Shown piece by piece: positions 25,083-33,746 of a stretch of 64,000 bases of DNA; the first letter of the stretch is position 1; each line of letters begins with the position of its first letter. The notes below the pieces were generated by a model. That model was given only the letters and a program-made list of their open reading frames with translations, was not told the DNA's origin and searched no databases. The stretch comes from Streptomyces sp. 6-11-2 (lineage in GTDB: Bacteria > Actinomycetota > Actinomycetes > Streptomycetales > Streptomycetaceae), in assembly GCF_006540305.1 (NCBI RefSeq), contig NZ_BJOR01000001.1, positions 744,001 through 808,000 on the forward strand, given 5' to 3'. The translations under genes and the position numbers were made by a program.

Positions 25083-26081
25083 TCAGGCACGCGGCGCTTG
25101 CGCGGTGGAGCCGCGGACCACCAGTTCCGGCTCGAACAGCAGCTCGTCGGCCGGTACGGAGGTGCCGCCGATCTGCGCGTTGAGCAGCTCGACCGCCGCC
25201 TTGCCCATCGACTCGATGGGCTGGCGCACGGTGGTGAGCGGCGGTTCCGTGCAGTTCATCAGCGCGGAGTCGTCGTAGCCCACGACGGAGATCTGGGCGG
25301 GCACGTCGAGTCCCTTGCGCCGGGCGGCCCTTACGACGCCCAGTGCGAGCGGGTCGCTGGCGCAGATGATGCCGGTGACCCCGCGGTCGATCAGCTTGGC
25401 CCCGGCCGCGTGGCCACCCTCGATGGAGAAGATCGCCCGGGCCACGCACTCCTCGGGCAGCTCGCCCGCGAGAGCGCGGGCCGCCGCCAGCTTCCGCGCC
25501 GACGGCACATGGTCGCCCGGCCCGAGCACCAGCCCGATCCGCTCGTGCCCGAGGGAGGCGAGATGGCGCCAGGCCTGCTCCACGGCGACCGCGTCGTCGC
25601 AGGACACCGCGGGAAACCCGAGGTCCTCGATGGCCGCGTTGACCAGCACCACGGGGATGTTGCGGTCCGCGAGCCGCCGGTAGTGGGCGTGCGGCGCGTC
25701 CGCCTGGGCGTACAGCCCGCCGGCGAACACGACGCCGGAGACCTGCTGTTGCAGCAGCAGCTCCACGTAGTCCGCCTCGGAGACCCCGCCCTTGGTCTGG
25801 GTGCACAGCACCGGGGTGAGCCCGAGCTGCGCCAGCGCGCCGCCGATGGCCTCGGCGAAGGCCGGGAAGATCGGGTTCTGCAGCTCGGGCAGGACCAGGC
25901 CCACCAGCCGGGCCCGCTCCCCGCGCAGCTGCGTGGGCCGCTCGTACCCGAGCACGTCCAGCGCGGAGAGCACCGCCTGCCGGGTGGCGTCGGACACTCC
26001 GGGCTTCCCGTTGAGCACCCGGCTGACCGTGGCCTCACTGACCCCGACCTTCTTCGCCACTTCCGCAAGTCGTCGCGTCAT
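25083..26081 (-). CDS. LacI-family repressor of the alpha-glucan locus
   Basis: 332 residues. N-terminal LacI helix-turn-helix (LAEVAKKVGVSEATVSRVLNGKPGVS) with the hinge helix, then a periplasmic-binding-like effector domain (VGLVLPELQNPIFPAFAEAI ... GIICASDPLALGVVRAARRKG ... ISVVGYDDSALMNCTEPPLTTVRQP). It should repress the downstream SBP-permease-glycosidase genes until an oligosaccharide binds. A perfect palindrome 23 bp upstream of its own start indicates autoregulation. Confidence 0.92.
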   Translation of the reverse strand: MTRRLAEVAKKVGVSEATVSRVLNGKPGVSDATRQAVLSALDVLGYERPTQLRGERARLVGLVLPELQNPIFPAFAEAIGGALAQLGLTPVLCTQTKGGVSEADYVELLLQQQVSGVVFAGGLYAQADAPHAHYRRLADRNIPVVLVNAAIEDLGFPAVSCDDAVAVEQAWRHLASLGHERIGLVLGPGDHVPSARKLAAARALAGELPEECVARAIFSIEGGHAAGAKLIDRGVTGIICASDPLALGVVRAARRKGLDVPAQISVVGYDDSALMNCTEPPLTTVRQPIESMGKAAVELLNAQIGGTSVPADELLFEPELVVRGSTAQAPRA

Positions 26082-26103
26082 ACACGCAAGCCTAGCGCAA
26101 GAA

Positions 26104-26120
26104 ACGCAAGCTGCTTGCGT
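26104..26120. promoter_or_regulatory. LacI-type operator upstream of the regulator gene
   Basis: ACGCAAGC-T-GCTTGCGT, a perfect 17-bp palindrome with a single central base. Two further CGCAAG half-sites lie between it and the start codon (26084-26102). The location and symmetry are typical of LacI autoregulation. Confidence 0.75.
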
Positions 26121-26143
26121 AAAGGAAGGCCGGCGTCGCCCTG

Positions 26144-26959
26144 CTAGATCCTGCTCTCCGTGGCCGTGTCCGACGACAGGCGCTGGGCTATGTAGATCGG
26201 GACGACGGAAAGCAGGACCAGTACGGCCGCCACGACGTTCACCACGGGGGCCTGTTGGGGTCTGGTCATGTTGTTGAAGATCCAGATGGGCAGGGTCTCG
26301 ACGCCGGGTCCTGCGGTGAAGGTGGTGACCACGACCTCGTCGAAGGACAGGGCGAAGGCGAGCAGACCCCCGGCGAACAGGGCCGACCGGACCAGGGGGA
26401 AGGTGACGTCGGCGAAGGCGCGGAAGGTGTTCGCACCGAGGTCCATCGCCGCCTCCTCGTAGGAGCCGGAGGTACGGCGCAGCCGGGCCACGACGTTGTT
26501 GAAGACGACGACGATGCAGAAGGTGGCGTGCCCGACGACCACGGTGAACAGTCCGAGGCCGACGCCGAGCGGCCGGAGCACCGTGGAGAAGGCGGAGTTC
26601 AGGGCGATGCCGGTGACGATGCCGGGCAGCGCGATCGGCAGGACGACCACGAAGGAGAGGGTGTCGCGGCCGAAGAAGCGGTGCCGGGCCACCGCGAAGG
26701 CGATGAGCGTGCCGAGGACCAGGGCGATCGCGGTGGCGCCCAGGCCCGCCTTCACCGAGACCCAGACGGCGTCCCGCGCCCCCGAGTTGTCCCAGGCCAC
26801 CGACCACCAGTGCAGGGTCAGGCCGGACGGCGGCCAGCTGGCGCTGCGGTCCGGGTTGAGTGAGTTGACGAGGACCAGCAGGAGCGGGACGTAGATCACC
26901 GCGAACCCGAAGGCTGCGGCGGCGTGCAGCGCGATGCGCGCGCCACGGGAGAGCTGCAT
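26144..26959 (-). CDS. potC: Polyamine-type ABC transporter permease, PotC-like
   Basis: 271 residues, six helices, with the PotC-type EAA loop SYEEAAMDLGANTFRAFADVTFPL and the conserved ALSFDEVVVTTF segment. Last gene of a four-gene operon running PotA-PotD-PotB-PotC. Imports spermidine/putrescine or a related amine. The end of the gene is only ~24 bp from the LacI operator region of the next locus. Confidence 0.88.
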   Translation of the reverse strand: MQLSRGARIALHAAAAFGFAVIYVPLLLVLVNSLNPDRSASWPPSGLTLHWWSVAWDNSGARDAVWVSVKAGLGATAIALVLGTLIAFAVARHRFFGRDTLSFVVVLPIALPGIVTGIALNSAFSTVLRPLGVGLGLFTVVVGHATFCIVVVFNNVVARLRRTSGSYEEAAMDLGANTFRAFADVTFPLVRSALFAGGLLAFALSFDEVVVTTFTAGPGVETLPIWIFNNMTRPQQAPVVNVVAAVLVLLSVVPIYIAQRLSSDTATESRI

Positions 26960-26997
26960 GACGTGGTACACCCCCCTGGGAAGGCTGCCGAGGACGG

Positions 26998-27900
26998 TCA
27001 GAGGCTGCTGAGGGCGCCGGTGCGCCGCATCGCCAGCAGATAGAGCACGATGACGACGACAGGGACCGTGCCGAGCGCGGCGGCCATGGGCAGGTTGAGT
27101 TCGATGTTGGAGTAGACGAGGTTGCCGATCAGCTGGGTCTTGCCGCCGACGATCTGCACGGTGATGTAGTCGCCGAGGCTGAGCGAGAAGGTGAAGACCG
27201 ACCCGGCGGCGACCGCCGGCAGCACCATCGGCAGCACCACCGACCGGAAGGTTCGCCAGGGGCGCGCCCCGAGGTCGGCGGAGGCGTCGAGCAGATTGCC
27301 GGGCAACTGCTCCAGCGCGGTGTGGATCGGCAGGATCATGTACGGCAGCCAGAGGTAGGTCAGGGTGAGGAGGGCGGCCGGCAGGCCGAAACCGGGGCCG
27401 CTCAGCCCGAACGGCTTCAGCATCCAGTCCGCGAGCCCGCCCTGGGACAGGATCAGCCGCCAGGCGTACACCTTGACCAGGTAACTCGCCCACAGCGGCG
27501 TGAGGATGGCGACCACCAGCAGCGGGCGCCACCGGGGCCGGGCGATGCGCGCGGTGAAGAAGGCGAGCGGGAAGGCGATCACCGCGCACAGGGCGGTGAC
27601 CGCCAGGGCCACGCCGACGCTGCGCAGGATCACCTGGTGGAAGACCGAAGTCGTCAACAGGGCACGGAAGTTGTCCACCGACCAGACCTTGACGACCTCG
27701 GAGGTGAAGGAGTTCGTCGTCCAGAAGGCGGAGAGGAAGAGCACGGTCAGCGAGCCGAGGTACAGCACGGCCAGCCACAGCAGCGGGGCGGTCAGCAGCA
27801 GGGAGAGGCGCAGCCGGGGGCGGCGGTGCAGCATCCCGGCCAGCCGCCGGACGGTGGCCCTGGAGCCCTGTCGTCCGGCGGCCTGGGCGGTGACGGTCAT
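26998..27900 (-). CDS. potB: Polyamine-type ABC transporter permease, PotB-like
   Basis: 300 residues with six helices after a ~35-residue basic N-terminus. The loop LLDASADLGARPWRTFRSVVLPM and the following FTFSLSLGDYITVQIVGG are typical of PotB. Starts three bases after the binding-protein gene and precedes potC by 38 bp. Confidence 0.88.
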   Translation of the reverse strand: MTVTAQAAGRQGSRATVRRLAGMLHRRPRLRLSLLLTAPLLWLAVLYLGSLTVLFLSAFWTTNSFTSEVVKVWSVDNFRALLTTSVFHQVILRSVGVALAVTALCAVIAFPLAFFTARIARPRWRPLLVVAILTPLWASYLVKVYAWRLILSQGGLADWMLKPFGLSGPGFGLPAALLTLTYLWLPYMILPIHTALEQLPGNLLDASADLGARPWRTFRSVVLPMVLPAVAAGSVFTFSLSLGDYITVQIVGGKTQLIGNLVYSNIELNLPMAAALGTVPVVVIVLYLLAMRRTGALSSL

Positions 27901-27903
27901 GGT

Positions 27904-29115
27904 TCAGCCCTTGATCTCGGTCCAGGCCTGCACCCACTTGGCGTACGGCACGCAGGTGACGTCCGTGCGGCCGTCCAGGCACTGCGGGATCGGCGTGTTC
28001 CAGAAGGCGACCCGCTTCCAGTAGGCGGTGTCGGCCGCGTGGTAGATGGCGCAGAAGTCCTTGTCGCTGGTCTGCTCGCAGGCCTTGGCGTTGGCGGGGG
28101 CCTCGCCGAAGTATTCGGCCACCTGGGCGTTGGCCTTCGGGGAGACGATCCAGTCCAGCCACTTGTAGGCGCAGTTGGGGTGCTTGGCCTTGGCGGAGAT
28201 CATCCAGGTGTCGGACCAGCCGGTCGCGCCCTCCTTCGGCACGAACGCCTTCACCTTGGCGCCCTCGGAGGCGGCGAGGTTCACGATGACCTGCCAGGTG
28301 GTGCCGACCAGGGAGTCCCCGCTCTTGAAGGCGGAGACCTCCTTGAGGTAGTCGCCCCAGTACTCGCCGACGTCGGCGTTCTGCTTCTTCAGCAGGGCGA
28401 CGGCGGCGTCGAACTGCTTCTGGTCGAGCGCGTACGGGTCCTTGATCTTCAACTCGGGCCTGGTGGCCTTGAGATACAGGGCGGCGTCGGCGATGTAGAT
28501 GGGCGAGTCGTAGGCCGTGACGTGGCCCTTGTACTTCGCCGCGTCGTCGAAGACGGCCGACCAGGAGGTGGGCGCGGGCCGCACCTTCTCGGTGTTGTAC
28601 ATCAGCAGGTTGGCGCCGCGGCCGTGCGGGATGCCGTAGGCCTTGCCTTTGACGGAGTTCCAGGCCTGCATCTTCAGGTCGTCGAAGACGTCCTTGTAGT
28701 TGGGTACGAGGGCGGTGTTGACCGGGGCGGCGTCGCCGGAGGCGATCAGGCGCAGGGAGGCGTCGCCGGAGGCGGACACGGTGTCGTACTCCCCCGTCTT
28801 CATCAGCTTGACCATCTCGTCGGAGCTGGCGGCGACCTTGGAGTGGACCTGGCAGCCGGTCTGCTTCTCGAAGTCGCCGACCCAGTCGACCTTGGGGTCG
28901 TTGGAGCCGTCCTCGACGTAGCCGGCCCAGGCGATCACGTTGACCCGGCCCTCGGTCTTCCCGAGTTCGGACTGCGCCTTGAGGTCGGGAGGGTTGAGGC
29001 CGGTCGCGGAGGTGCCGCTCCCCGAGTCGGAGGAGCCGCACGCGGTGGCGGCGAGCAGCAGTGTGAGGGCGGCGGCCGTCTGGAGGGTTCGGGTCAGGCG
29101 CACGGCGTACTCCAT
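27904..29115 (-). CDS. potD: Polyamine-type solute-binding lipoprotein, PotD/PotF-like
   Basis: 403 residues. Lipoprotein signal ending LLLAATACGSS, then VNVIAWAGYVEDGS..., the typical mature start of PotD-family proteins. IPHGRGANLLMYNTEKV and PTSWSAVFD lie around the hinge; WLDWIVSPKANAQVAEYFGEAP near the C-terminus is characteristic. Binds the amine substrate for PotABC. Exact ligand (spermidine, putrescine or another cation) is not resolved. Confidence 0.87.
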   Translation of the reverse strand: MEYAVRLTRTLQTAAALTLLLAATACGSSDSGSGTSATGLNPPDLKAQSELGKTEGRVNVIAWAGYVEDGSNDPKVDWVGDFEKQTGCQVHSKVAASSDEMVKLMKTGEYDTVSASGDASLRLIASGDAAPVNTALVPNYKDVFDDLKMQAWNSVKGKAYGIPHGRGANLLMYNTEKVRPAPTSWSAVFDDAAKYKGHVTAYDSPIYIADAALYLKATRPELKIKDPYALDQKQFDAAVALLKKQNADVGEYWGDYLKEVSAFKSGDSLVGTTWQVIVNLAASEGAKVKAFVPKEGATGWSDTWMISAKAKHPNCAYKWLDWIVSPKANAQVAEYFGEAPANAKACEQTSDKDFCAIYHAADTAYWKRVAFWNTPIPQCLDGRTDVTCVPYAKWVQAWTEIKG

Positions 29116-29134
29116 GGGTGAGGGGGTGTGGTGC

Positions 29135-30172
29135 TCAGCGGGCGTCGGGGACCTGGACGGCGTGGCGGCGGTGCCATGCCAGCCGTACGCGGGTGCCGCG
29201 GTAGGCGGCGACGTCCTCGGCGGAGGTCTCCAGGTTCTGCTGGAGTGCGGTGAGACGGCCGCCGGTGTCGAGGTCGACCAGGAAGCGGGTGGAGTCGCCC
29301 AGGTAGACGACCTCGGCGACGGTGCCCGTGGCGGTCGCCTGCTCGGGTTCGTCGGCGACGGCGGACTCCTTCAGGACGCGGATCTTCTCCGGCCGGACGC
29401 TGTACGTTCCGGGGATGCCGAGGATCCGCTGGGCCGACTCGCCCTCGAGAAGGTTGGAGGTGCCGACGAAGGACGCGACGAACGGGGTCGCCGGGCGTTC
29501 GTAGATCTCGGCGGGGGTGCCGACCTGTTCGACGCGGCCCTGGTGGAAGACGGCGATGCGGTCGCTCATCGTCAGGGCCTCCTCCTGGTCGTGGGTGACG
29601 AACACGAAGGTGATGCCGACCTCCCGCTGGAGCGCCTTGAGTTCGACCTGCATCTGCTCGCGCAGCTTGAGGTCGAGGGCGCCGAGCGGTTCGTCGAGCA
29701 GCAGGACGCGGGGACGGCCGACCAGGGCGCGGGCGAGGGCGACGCGCTGGCGCTGGCCGCCGGAGAGTTCGGCCGGGCGGCGTCCGCCGTAGCCGTCGAG
29801 GCGCACCTCGGCGAGGGCCTTGCGGGCGCGGACGAGCCGTTCGGGCTTCGGCACCTTGCGGATCTTCAGGGCGTAGCCGACGTTCTGCTCGACGGTCATG
29901 TGCGGGAAGAGGGCGTAGTCCTGGAAGACGGTGTGGACGTCCCGTTCGAAGGGGGCGAGGCCGGTGACCTCCTGCCCGGCGAGTTCGACGCGGCCCGCGT
30001 CCGGGGCCTCGAAGCCGGCGATCAGACGCAGGACCGTGGTCTTGCCCGAGCCGGAGGGACCGAGCATCGAGAAGAACTCCCCGTCCCGGATCTCCAGGTC
30101 GACCCCGGCCACGGCGGCCGTCTCCCCGAACGTCCTGCGCAGACCCTGCAGCCGGACGGCAACTCCCTTCAT
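29135..30172 (-). CDS. potA: Polyamine-type ABC transporter ATPase, PotA-like
   Basis: 345 residues. Walker [10 protein letters not shown], signature [15 protein letters not shown], Walker [13 protein letters not shown], switch [10 protein letters not shown], plus a C-terminal TOBE domain (~250-345, [10 protein letters not shown] then [19 protein letters not shown]). First gene of the operon, divergent from a GntR regulator across about 100 bp with two small palindromes. Confidence 0.92.
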   Translation of the reverse strand: MKGVAVRLQGLRRTFGETAAVAGVDLEIRDGEFFSMLGPSGSGKTTVLRLIAGFEAPDAGRVELAGQEVTGLAPFERDVHTVFQDYALFPHMTVEQNVGYALKIRKVPKPERLVRARKALAEVRLDGYGGRRPAELSGGQRQRVALARALVGRPRVLLLDEPLGALDLKLREQMQVELKALQREVGITFVFVTHDQEEALTMSDRIAVFHQGRVEQVGTPAEIYERPATPFVASFVGTSNLLEGESAQRILGIPGTYSVRPEKIRVLKESAVADEPEQATATGTVAEVVYLGDSTRFLVDLDTGGRLTALQQNLETSAEDVAAYRGTRVRLAWHRRHAVQVPDAR

Positions 30173-30211
30173 GGGGAACCTTTCTGACGCTCGTGATCGT
30201 TGAGCGGAAAC

Positions 30212-30266
30212 CTATGAAGTCATAGTTCAAAGCTCAAGACCGCCTCTAGGTAAAAGTTGGGTCAAC
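30212..30266. promoter_or_regulatory. Palindromes in the potA / gntR divergent promoter
   Basis: CTATGA-AG-TCATAG (30212-30225) and GTTG-GGT-CAAC (30256-30266). Both lie between the divergent starts and are candidate GntR sites controlling both directions. Confidence 0.5.
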
Positions 30267-30273
30267 TGGCAAG

Positions 30274-31065
30274 GTGGTGGCCGTGAAGCAGGGACACGTC
30301 GAGAACGGCGCCGGGAGCCCGCGCGGGACGGTGGACGCGGGTGAAGCCGGCACCCGCAGAGTCGTCTTCGCGCCGGTGGACAGCCGGGCGCGGGTGGACA
30401 CCGTGGTGCGCAGGATCGGCGACGCCATCGAACTCGGTCTGCTCGCCGAGGGGGAGCAGCTGCCCGGCGAGAGCGAACTGGCCGGGCAGCTCGGCGTCTC
30501 CACGGTGACCCTGCGGGAGGCGCTGATGGCGCTGCGGCAGCAGGGTCTGGTCACCACCCGGCGGGGGCGCGGCGGCGGCAGCTTCGTCTCCTTGCCCGAA
30601 CTTCCGGGCGAGGAACGGCTGAAGGCCCGGCTGCGCGGCTGGGGCACGGAGGAGCTGCGCGACCTCAGCGACCACTGGGCCGCCCTGTCGGGCGCGGCGG
30701 CCGGACTGGCGGCCGAGCGCACCGAGTCCGGCGATCTGGGCCCGCTTCTGCGTACCGTCGAGGAGCTGGCGGCTGCCGAGGACGCGGCGGCCCGCAGCCG
30801 GGTCTACGGCCGGTTCCATGTGGAACTGGCGGCGGCCGCGCAGTCCGCGCGGCTCACCCGGGAGCAGATCGCGCTCCAGACGGAGGTCGGCGCGCTGCTG
30901 TGTCTGGTGCTCGGCGACGACGAATATCGTGAAGAAGTCGCAGATCGTCATCGCGCCGTCGTCTCCGCCGTGCAGGATGGGGCCCGTGATCCGGCCCGCA
31001 CGCTGGCGGAGCGGTGCGTCCAGGAGTCGGCGGCGCGACTCATCGCCGTGCGGCTGGGCCTCTGA
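30274..31065 (+). CDS. GntR/FadR-family regulator
   Basis: 263 residues. Winged helix at ~45-110 (GDAIELGLLAEGEQLPGESELAGQLGVSTVTLREALMALRQQGLVTTRRGRGGGSFV, shown here only as landmarks GESELAGQLG and TLREALMALRQQGLV). The helical C-terminal FCD domain (~120-255) contains RSRVYGRFHVELAAAAQSARL and a distal DRHRAVVSAVQDG. GTG starts at 30274, 30277 or 30283 are possible. Divergent from potA, so it probably controls the polyamine operon and the downstream Cache gene. Confidence 0.87.
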   Translation: MVAVKQGHVENGAGSPRGTVDAGEAGTRRVVFAPVDSRARVDTVVRRIGDAIELGLLAEGEQLPGESELAGQLGVSTVTLREALMALRQQGLVTTRRGRGGGSFVSLPELPGEERLKARLRGWGTEELRDLSDHWAALSGAAAGLAAERTESGDLGPLLRTVEELAAAEDAAARSRVYGRFHVELAAAAQSARLTREQIALQTEVGALLCLVLGDDEYREEVADRHRAVVSAVQDGARDPARTLAERCVQESAARLIAVRLGL

Positions 31066-31101
31066 CGACGCGGCGTCCGGCCCTGCCCCCTGGAGGACGC
31101 C

Positions 31102-31884
31102 ATGAGCACGAGCCGCGTACATGCCGGGGCGGCGACCGTGACCCGCGACGCGTGCGCCGGGGAGCGCGTCGCCGCGCGGGTGGGCCGCACGCTGGAGGCG
31201 GTCTTCGGCGCGGTCGCCGAGACCCGCGCCGAGACGGCGGATCTGCTGGCGCGGGTGGTCGCCGAGGGCCGCGCGCCGGTGAGCGCCGACCTCGCCGCGC
31301 TGCGGCCGGGGCTGCATCTGCGGCTGGGCCGCGAGGAGCTCGTGTCGGGGGCCGGTTTCGTCGCCGCGCCAGGGCTGCTGACCGACGTGCCGGCCTGGCT
31401 GGAGTGGTGGCAGTGCACCGCGCGGGGGGACGTACGGCCGCTGCTGCTCGACCTGGATCCGCGGCAGTCGGCGTACTCGGACTACACGCACTGGGACTGG
31501 TTCGTCCTGCCCCGTGACACCGGGCGGCGGGCCGTGGCCGGGCCCTACGTCGACTACTTGTGCTCCGACGAGTACAGCCTGACCCTGTCCGCGCCGGTCC
31601 AGGTGGCGGGCCGGTTCGCGGGCGTGGCCGCGGCGGATGTGTATCTACGGCACTTCGAGGCTGCCGTACTGCCCCTGCTGCGCGAACTACCCGGCCCCGC
31701 CCACCTGGTGAACGCCCGCGGCCGCGTGGCAGCCTCCGCCGACCCGTCCCATCTGGCCGGCTCCCTGACCAGGGGCCCGGACTTCTCGGCGGTTCTGGAA
31801 CGGGGCCGCCCCAGAACCCACGACGGAAACCACCTGGTGCCGTGCCGGGGCGTGCCCCTCATCCTGGTGATCAGGACCTCGTGA
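31102..31884 (+). CDS. Free-standing Cache (PDC sensor) domain protein
   Basis: 260 residues, no signal peptide, membrane helix or output domain. The segments GLLTDVPAWLEWWQ, SDYTHWDWFVLPRDTGRRAVAGPYVDYLCSDEY (read around residues 130-162) and LTLSAPVQVAGRFAGVAAADVYLRHFE match the ligand-binding Cache fold usually seen in extracellular receptor domains. Here it appears to be cytoplasmic. It follows the GntR gene by 36 bp and probably shares its transcript. It may bind the polyamine or a breakdown product and influence GntR; that is inference. Confidence 0.75.
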   Translation: MSTSRVHAGAATVTRDACAGERVAARVGRTLEAVFGAVAETRAETADLLARVVAEGRAPVSADLAALRPGLHLRLGREELVSGAGFVAAPGLLTDVPAWLEWWQCTARGDVRPLLLDLDPRQSAYSDYTHWDWFVLPRDTGRRAVAGPYVDYLCSDEYSLTLSAPVQVAGRFAGVAAADVYLRHFEAAVLPLLRELPGPAHLVNARGRVAASADPSHLAGSLTRGPDFSAVLERGRPRTHDGNHLVPCRGVPLILVIRTS

Positions 31885-32192
31885 CCGAGCCGGGCCCACG
31901 GCGCCGGGGGCGGGATCCACGGCGGCCGGAACGGGATCCGTCGGCGGGAACCGTGCGGCGGCCGCCGGTGGCCGTGGCGGGTCCGGGCAGGCTTTGGTCG
32001 TCCTGTCCTGCGCCGCACGGGCACGGGACAGCAGGCCTCCCGAAGCAAGTCCACCCCGCGGAAGGCCGGAGCACCGCCCGGGTCACCACCGGACCCGAAG
32101 GTCGCCGCACGCCCTGGGGCAGGAGGTCGGTCGCCCCCGTGGAGCCGGGACGGCCCGGCGCCGTCGGCGACCTGAACGCCGACGGTGCCGGG
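31885..32192. other. 300-bp gene-free stretch with a gene-fragment-like repeat
   Basis: Between convergent genes. No intact gene. It holds one copy of a 40-bp sequence (32005-32044) also present at the 3' end of the MmyB-type gene, probably the debris of a duplication. Confidence 0.5.
32005..32044. repeat. Direct repeat copy A (intergenic)
   Basis: About 40 bp beginning GTCCTGCGCCGCACGGGC, matching 32251-32290 with only a few A/G or C/G differences. On the minus strand both encode LREA(R/C)xPxPVRRRTG, so this copy looks like a lost C-terminus of a second MmyB-type gene. Confidence 0.7.
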
Positions 32193-32864
32193 TCAGCCCT
32201 CCGGGGCCGAGACCACGCTCAGGTGGCCGGCCGGACGGCGGCCCGGACCCGTCCTGCGCCGCACGGGCGCGGGACGGCGGGCCTCGCGGAGCACCAGGGT
32301 GAGGCGGGTGTAGCCGAGGTCCTGGAGGGTCGCCGGGGTCTCCTCGATGATCCGGCACTCGGTGGCGCCCCAGCGCGGGTCGGGGTGCAGCAAGGGACGT
32401 ACCGAGCCGTCGGACACGACCGCCGTCTCGCCGACCGCGCGGAGCCAGTGCGGCAGCCCCTGCCGGTAGGCGGCCTCCATGATGGGGTCCTCGGCGATGT
32501 CCTGGAGGATGGCCTGAAGTCCGTGGTCGTGGCCACTGCGCTCCACCGTGGCCGCGAAGTGCGCCAGCATCGGCAGACACCAGCGGGACTCGTGCTCGCC
32601 GAGGACCGTGCCCGCGTCCGGGTGGAACAGGACGAACCGGAGGAAGTTGTCGCCCGGCATGGCCGTCGGATGCGGGCCGACGCCACGGAAGAGTGACGTG
32701 AAAGCGCTGTTGGTCAGGACCACGTCCCAGGTGTGGTCGACGACGAGGGACGGGAAGGGGACGGCCTCCAGGAACGTGGTGTAGTCCCGGAGGTAGGCCT
32801 GCGCCTCGGAACGAACGGGGACGGACCGCGGCGCCGGCCGCTGCCCTCCTGCCTGATGTGCCAT
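32193..32864 (-). CDS. Orphan MmyB-type ligand-binding domain without its helix-turn-helix
   Basis: 223 residues. The body (YTTFLEAVPFPSLVVDHTWDVVLTNSAF, DNFLRFVLFHPDAG, MLAHFAATVERS, DPRWGATECRIIEETPA) matches the PAS-like C-terminal domain of XRE/MmyB regulators. In the family this domain follows an N-terminal Xre helix-turn-helix; here only ~25 residues precede it, so the DNA-binding part is absent. The last ~30 residues are Arg/Pro/Gly-rich. Divergent from a true XRE gene; the two may form a split regulator, or this may be a decayed regulator. Confidence 0.75.
   Translation of the reverse strand: MAHQAGGQRPAPRSVPVRSEAQAYLRDYTTFLEAVPFPSLVVDHTWDVVLTNSAFTSLFRGVGPHPTAMPGDNFLRFVLFHPDAGTVLGEHESRWCLPMLAHFAATVERSGHDHGLQAILQDIAEDPIMEAAYRQGLPHWLRAVGETAVVSDGSVRPLLHPDPRWGATECRIIEETPATLQDLGYTRLTLVLREARRPAPVRRRTGPGRRPAGHLSVVSAPEG
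32251..32290. repeat. Direct repeat copy B (inside the MmyB-type gene)
   Basis: The partner of 32005-32044, inside the 3' part of the MmyB-domain gene. Confidence 0.7.
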
Positions 32865-32946
32865 CGGGAGGTCACCCCTCTTGCCTCTGGGCCTTCACGC
32901 GGCGCCTTGATCCTGCTTCCCCTCCATGAGGCGTGTCAACTATCGT

Positions 32947-32991
32947 GGCATTCCATGCCGATTGACGGCTGAAATTGGCCACAGTTGTGGC
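32947..32991. promoter_or_regulatory. Two palindromes in the MmyB-domain / XRE divergent promoter
   Basis: GGCAT-TCC-ATGCC (32947-32959) and GCCACA-GT-TGTGGC (32978-32991). Candidate binding sites for the XRE regulator encoded from 33090. Confidence 0.5.
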
Positions 32992-33089
32992 GAGACCTGG
33001 ATGCGAGTTCGAACGACCGGTTACTCTCCGGGAAGTTCACGGCACCCCGCCTTTGTGAGAAGCCTGTGAGAGACGTAGGAGATCTGTCG

Positions 33090-33746
33090 GTGACGGATGG
33101 CATCGAGGATCCGGGCGCCACGGCCTCGGCCGTGCTGCCGGCCGTCGTCGCACGCGTCACCGCGCTGGCCGACCGGCTCGACGTGCCCCAGGCGGAGGTC
33201 TTCGACGTCGGCCGCCTGTCCGCGGCCAGCGGCGTGCCGGAGCCCGTGGTCAGAACCCTGCTGAGCGGCCGGTCCGCGGGTGAGCCGGACGTGCAGGCCC
33301 GCTTCCTGCAACGGCTCGACCTGCTGCGCCGCACCCGGCTCAAGCCCAACGGGCGCCGCTACACCCAGCAGGAGATCGCCGACGGCGCGGGCATGTCGCG
33401 GCAGCAGGCGGGCGCCCTCATCAACGGCGACCGGCGCCCCACCATGGAGCACTGCGACGCCATCCAGCGCTTCTTCCGGGTGCACGCCGGATTCCTCACC
33501 GCCGAGGACCCCGAGGCGCTCGCGGGGGCCCTTCAGTGCACCGAGCAGGAACTCCTCCAGCGGCTCGCCGACCGTGAGCGGGAGGCGGACACGGCCGCCG
33601 ACGACCCGTTGGAGCGGCTGCTCCAGGACCACGGCGTGCGCGGGATCGCCTGGCGGGCCGCGCAGCTGCCCACCGACCAGCACCGCGACAAGGTCGCCGA
33701 GTGGCTGGACATGCTTCTGGAGAGTGTCAAGCGGCCCGAGCCGTGA
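33090..33746 (+). CDS. XRE-family regulator paired with an IrrE-like protein
   Basis: 218 residues. The helix-turn-helix is central (RRYTQQEIADGAGMSRQQAGALINGDRRPTMEHCDAIQRFFRV, landmarks EIADGAGMS and GDRRPT). This is the form used by Streptomyces XRE proteins encoded just before an IrrE/ImmA-like gene. The N-terminal 90 residues hold a second, degenerate helix-turn-helix-like segment (DVGRLSAASGVPEPVVRTLLSG). The GTG at 33090 was chosen for its strong AGGAG site 8 bp upstream. It overlaps the next gene as TGATG. Confidence 0.82.
   Translation: MTDGIEDPGATASAVLPAVVARVTALADRLDVPQAEVFDVGRLSAASGVPEPVVRTLLSGRSAGEPDVQARFLQRLDLLRRTRLKPNGRRYTQQEIADGAGMSRQQAGALINGDRRPTMEHCDAIQRFFRVHAGFLTAEDPEALAGALQCTEQELLQRLADREREADTAADDPLERLLQDHGVRGIAWRAAQLPTDQHRDKVAEWLDMLLESVKRPEP

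Noticed and set aside
26960..29041. Upstream extension of the potC frame (965 codons in total)
   Set aside because: It runs out of frame through potB and potD and translates to low-complexity Arg/Gly text; the ATG at 26959 starts a complete permease.
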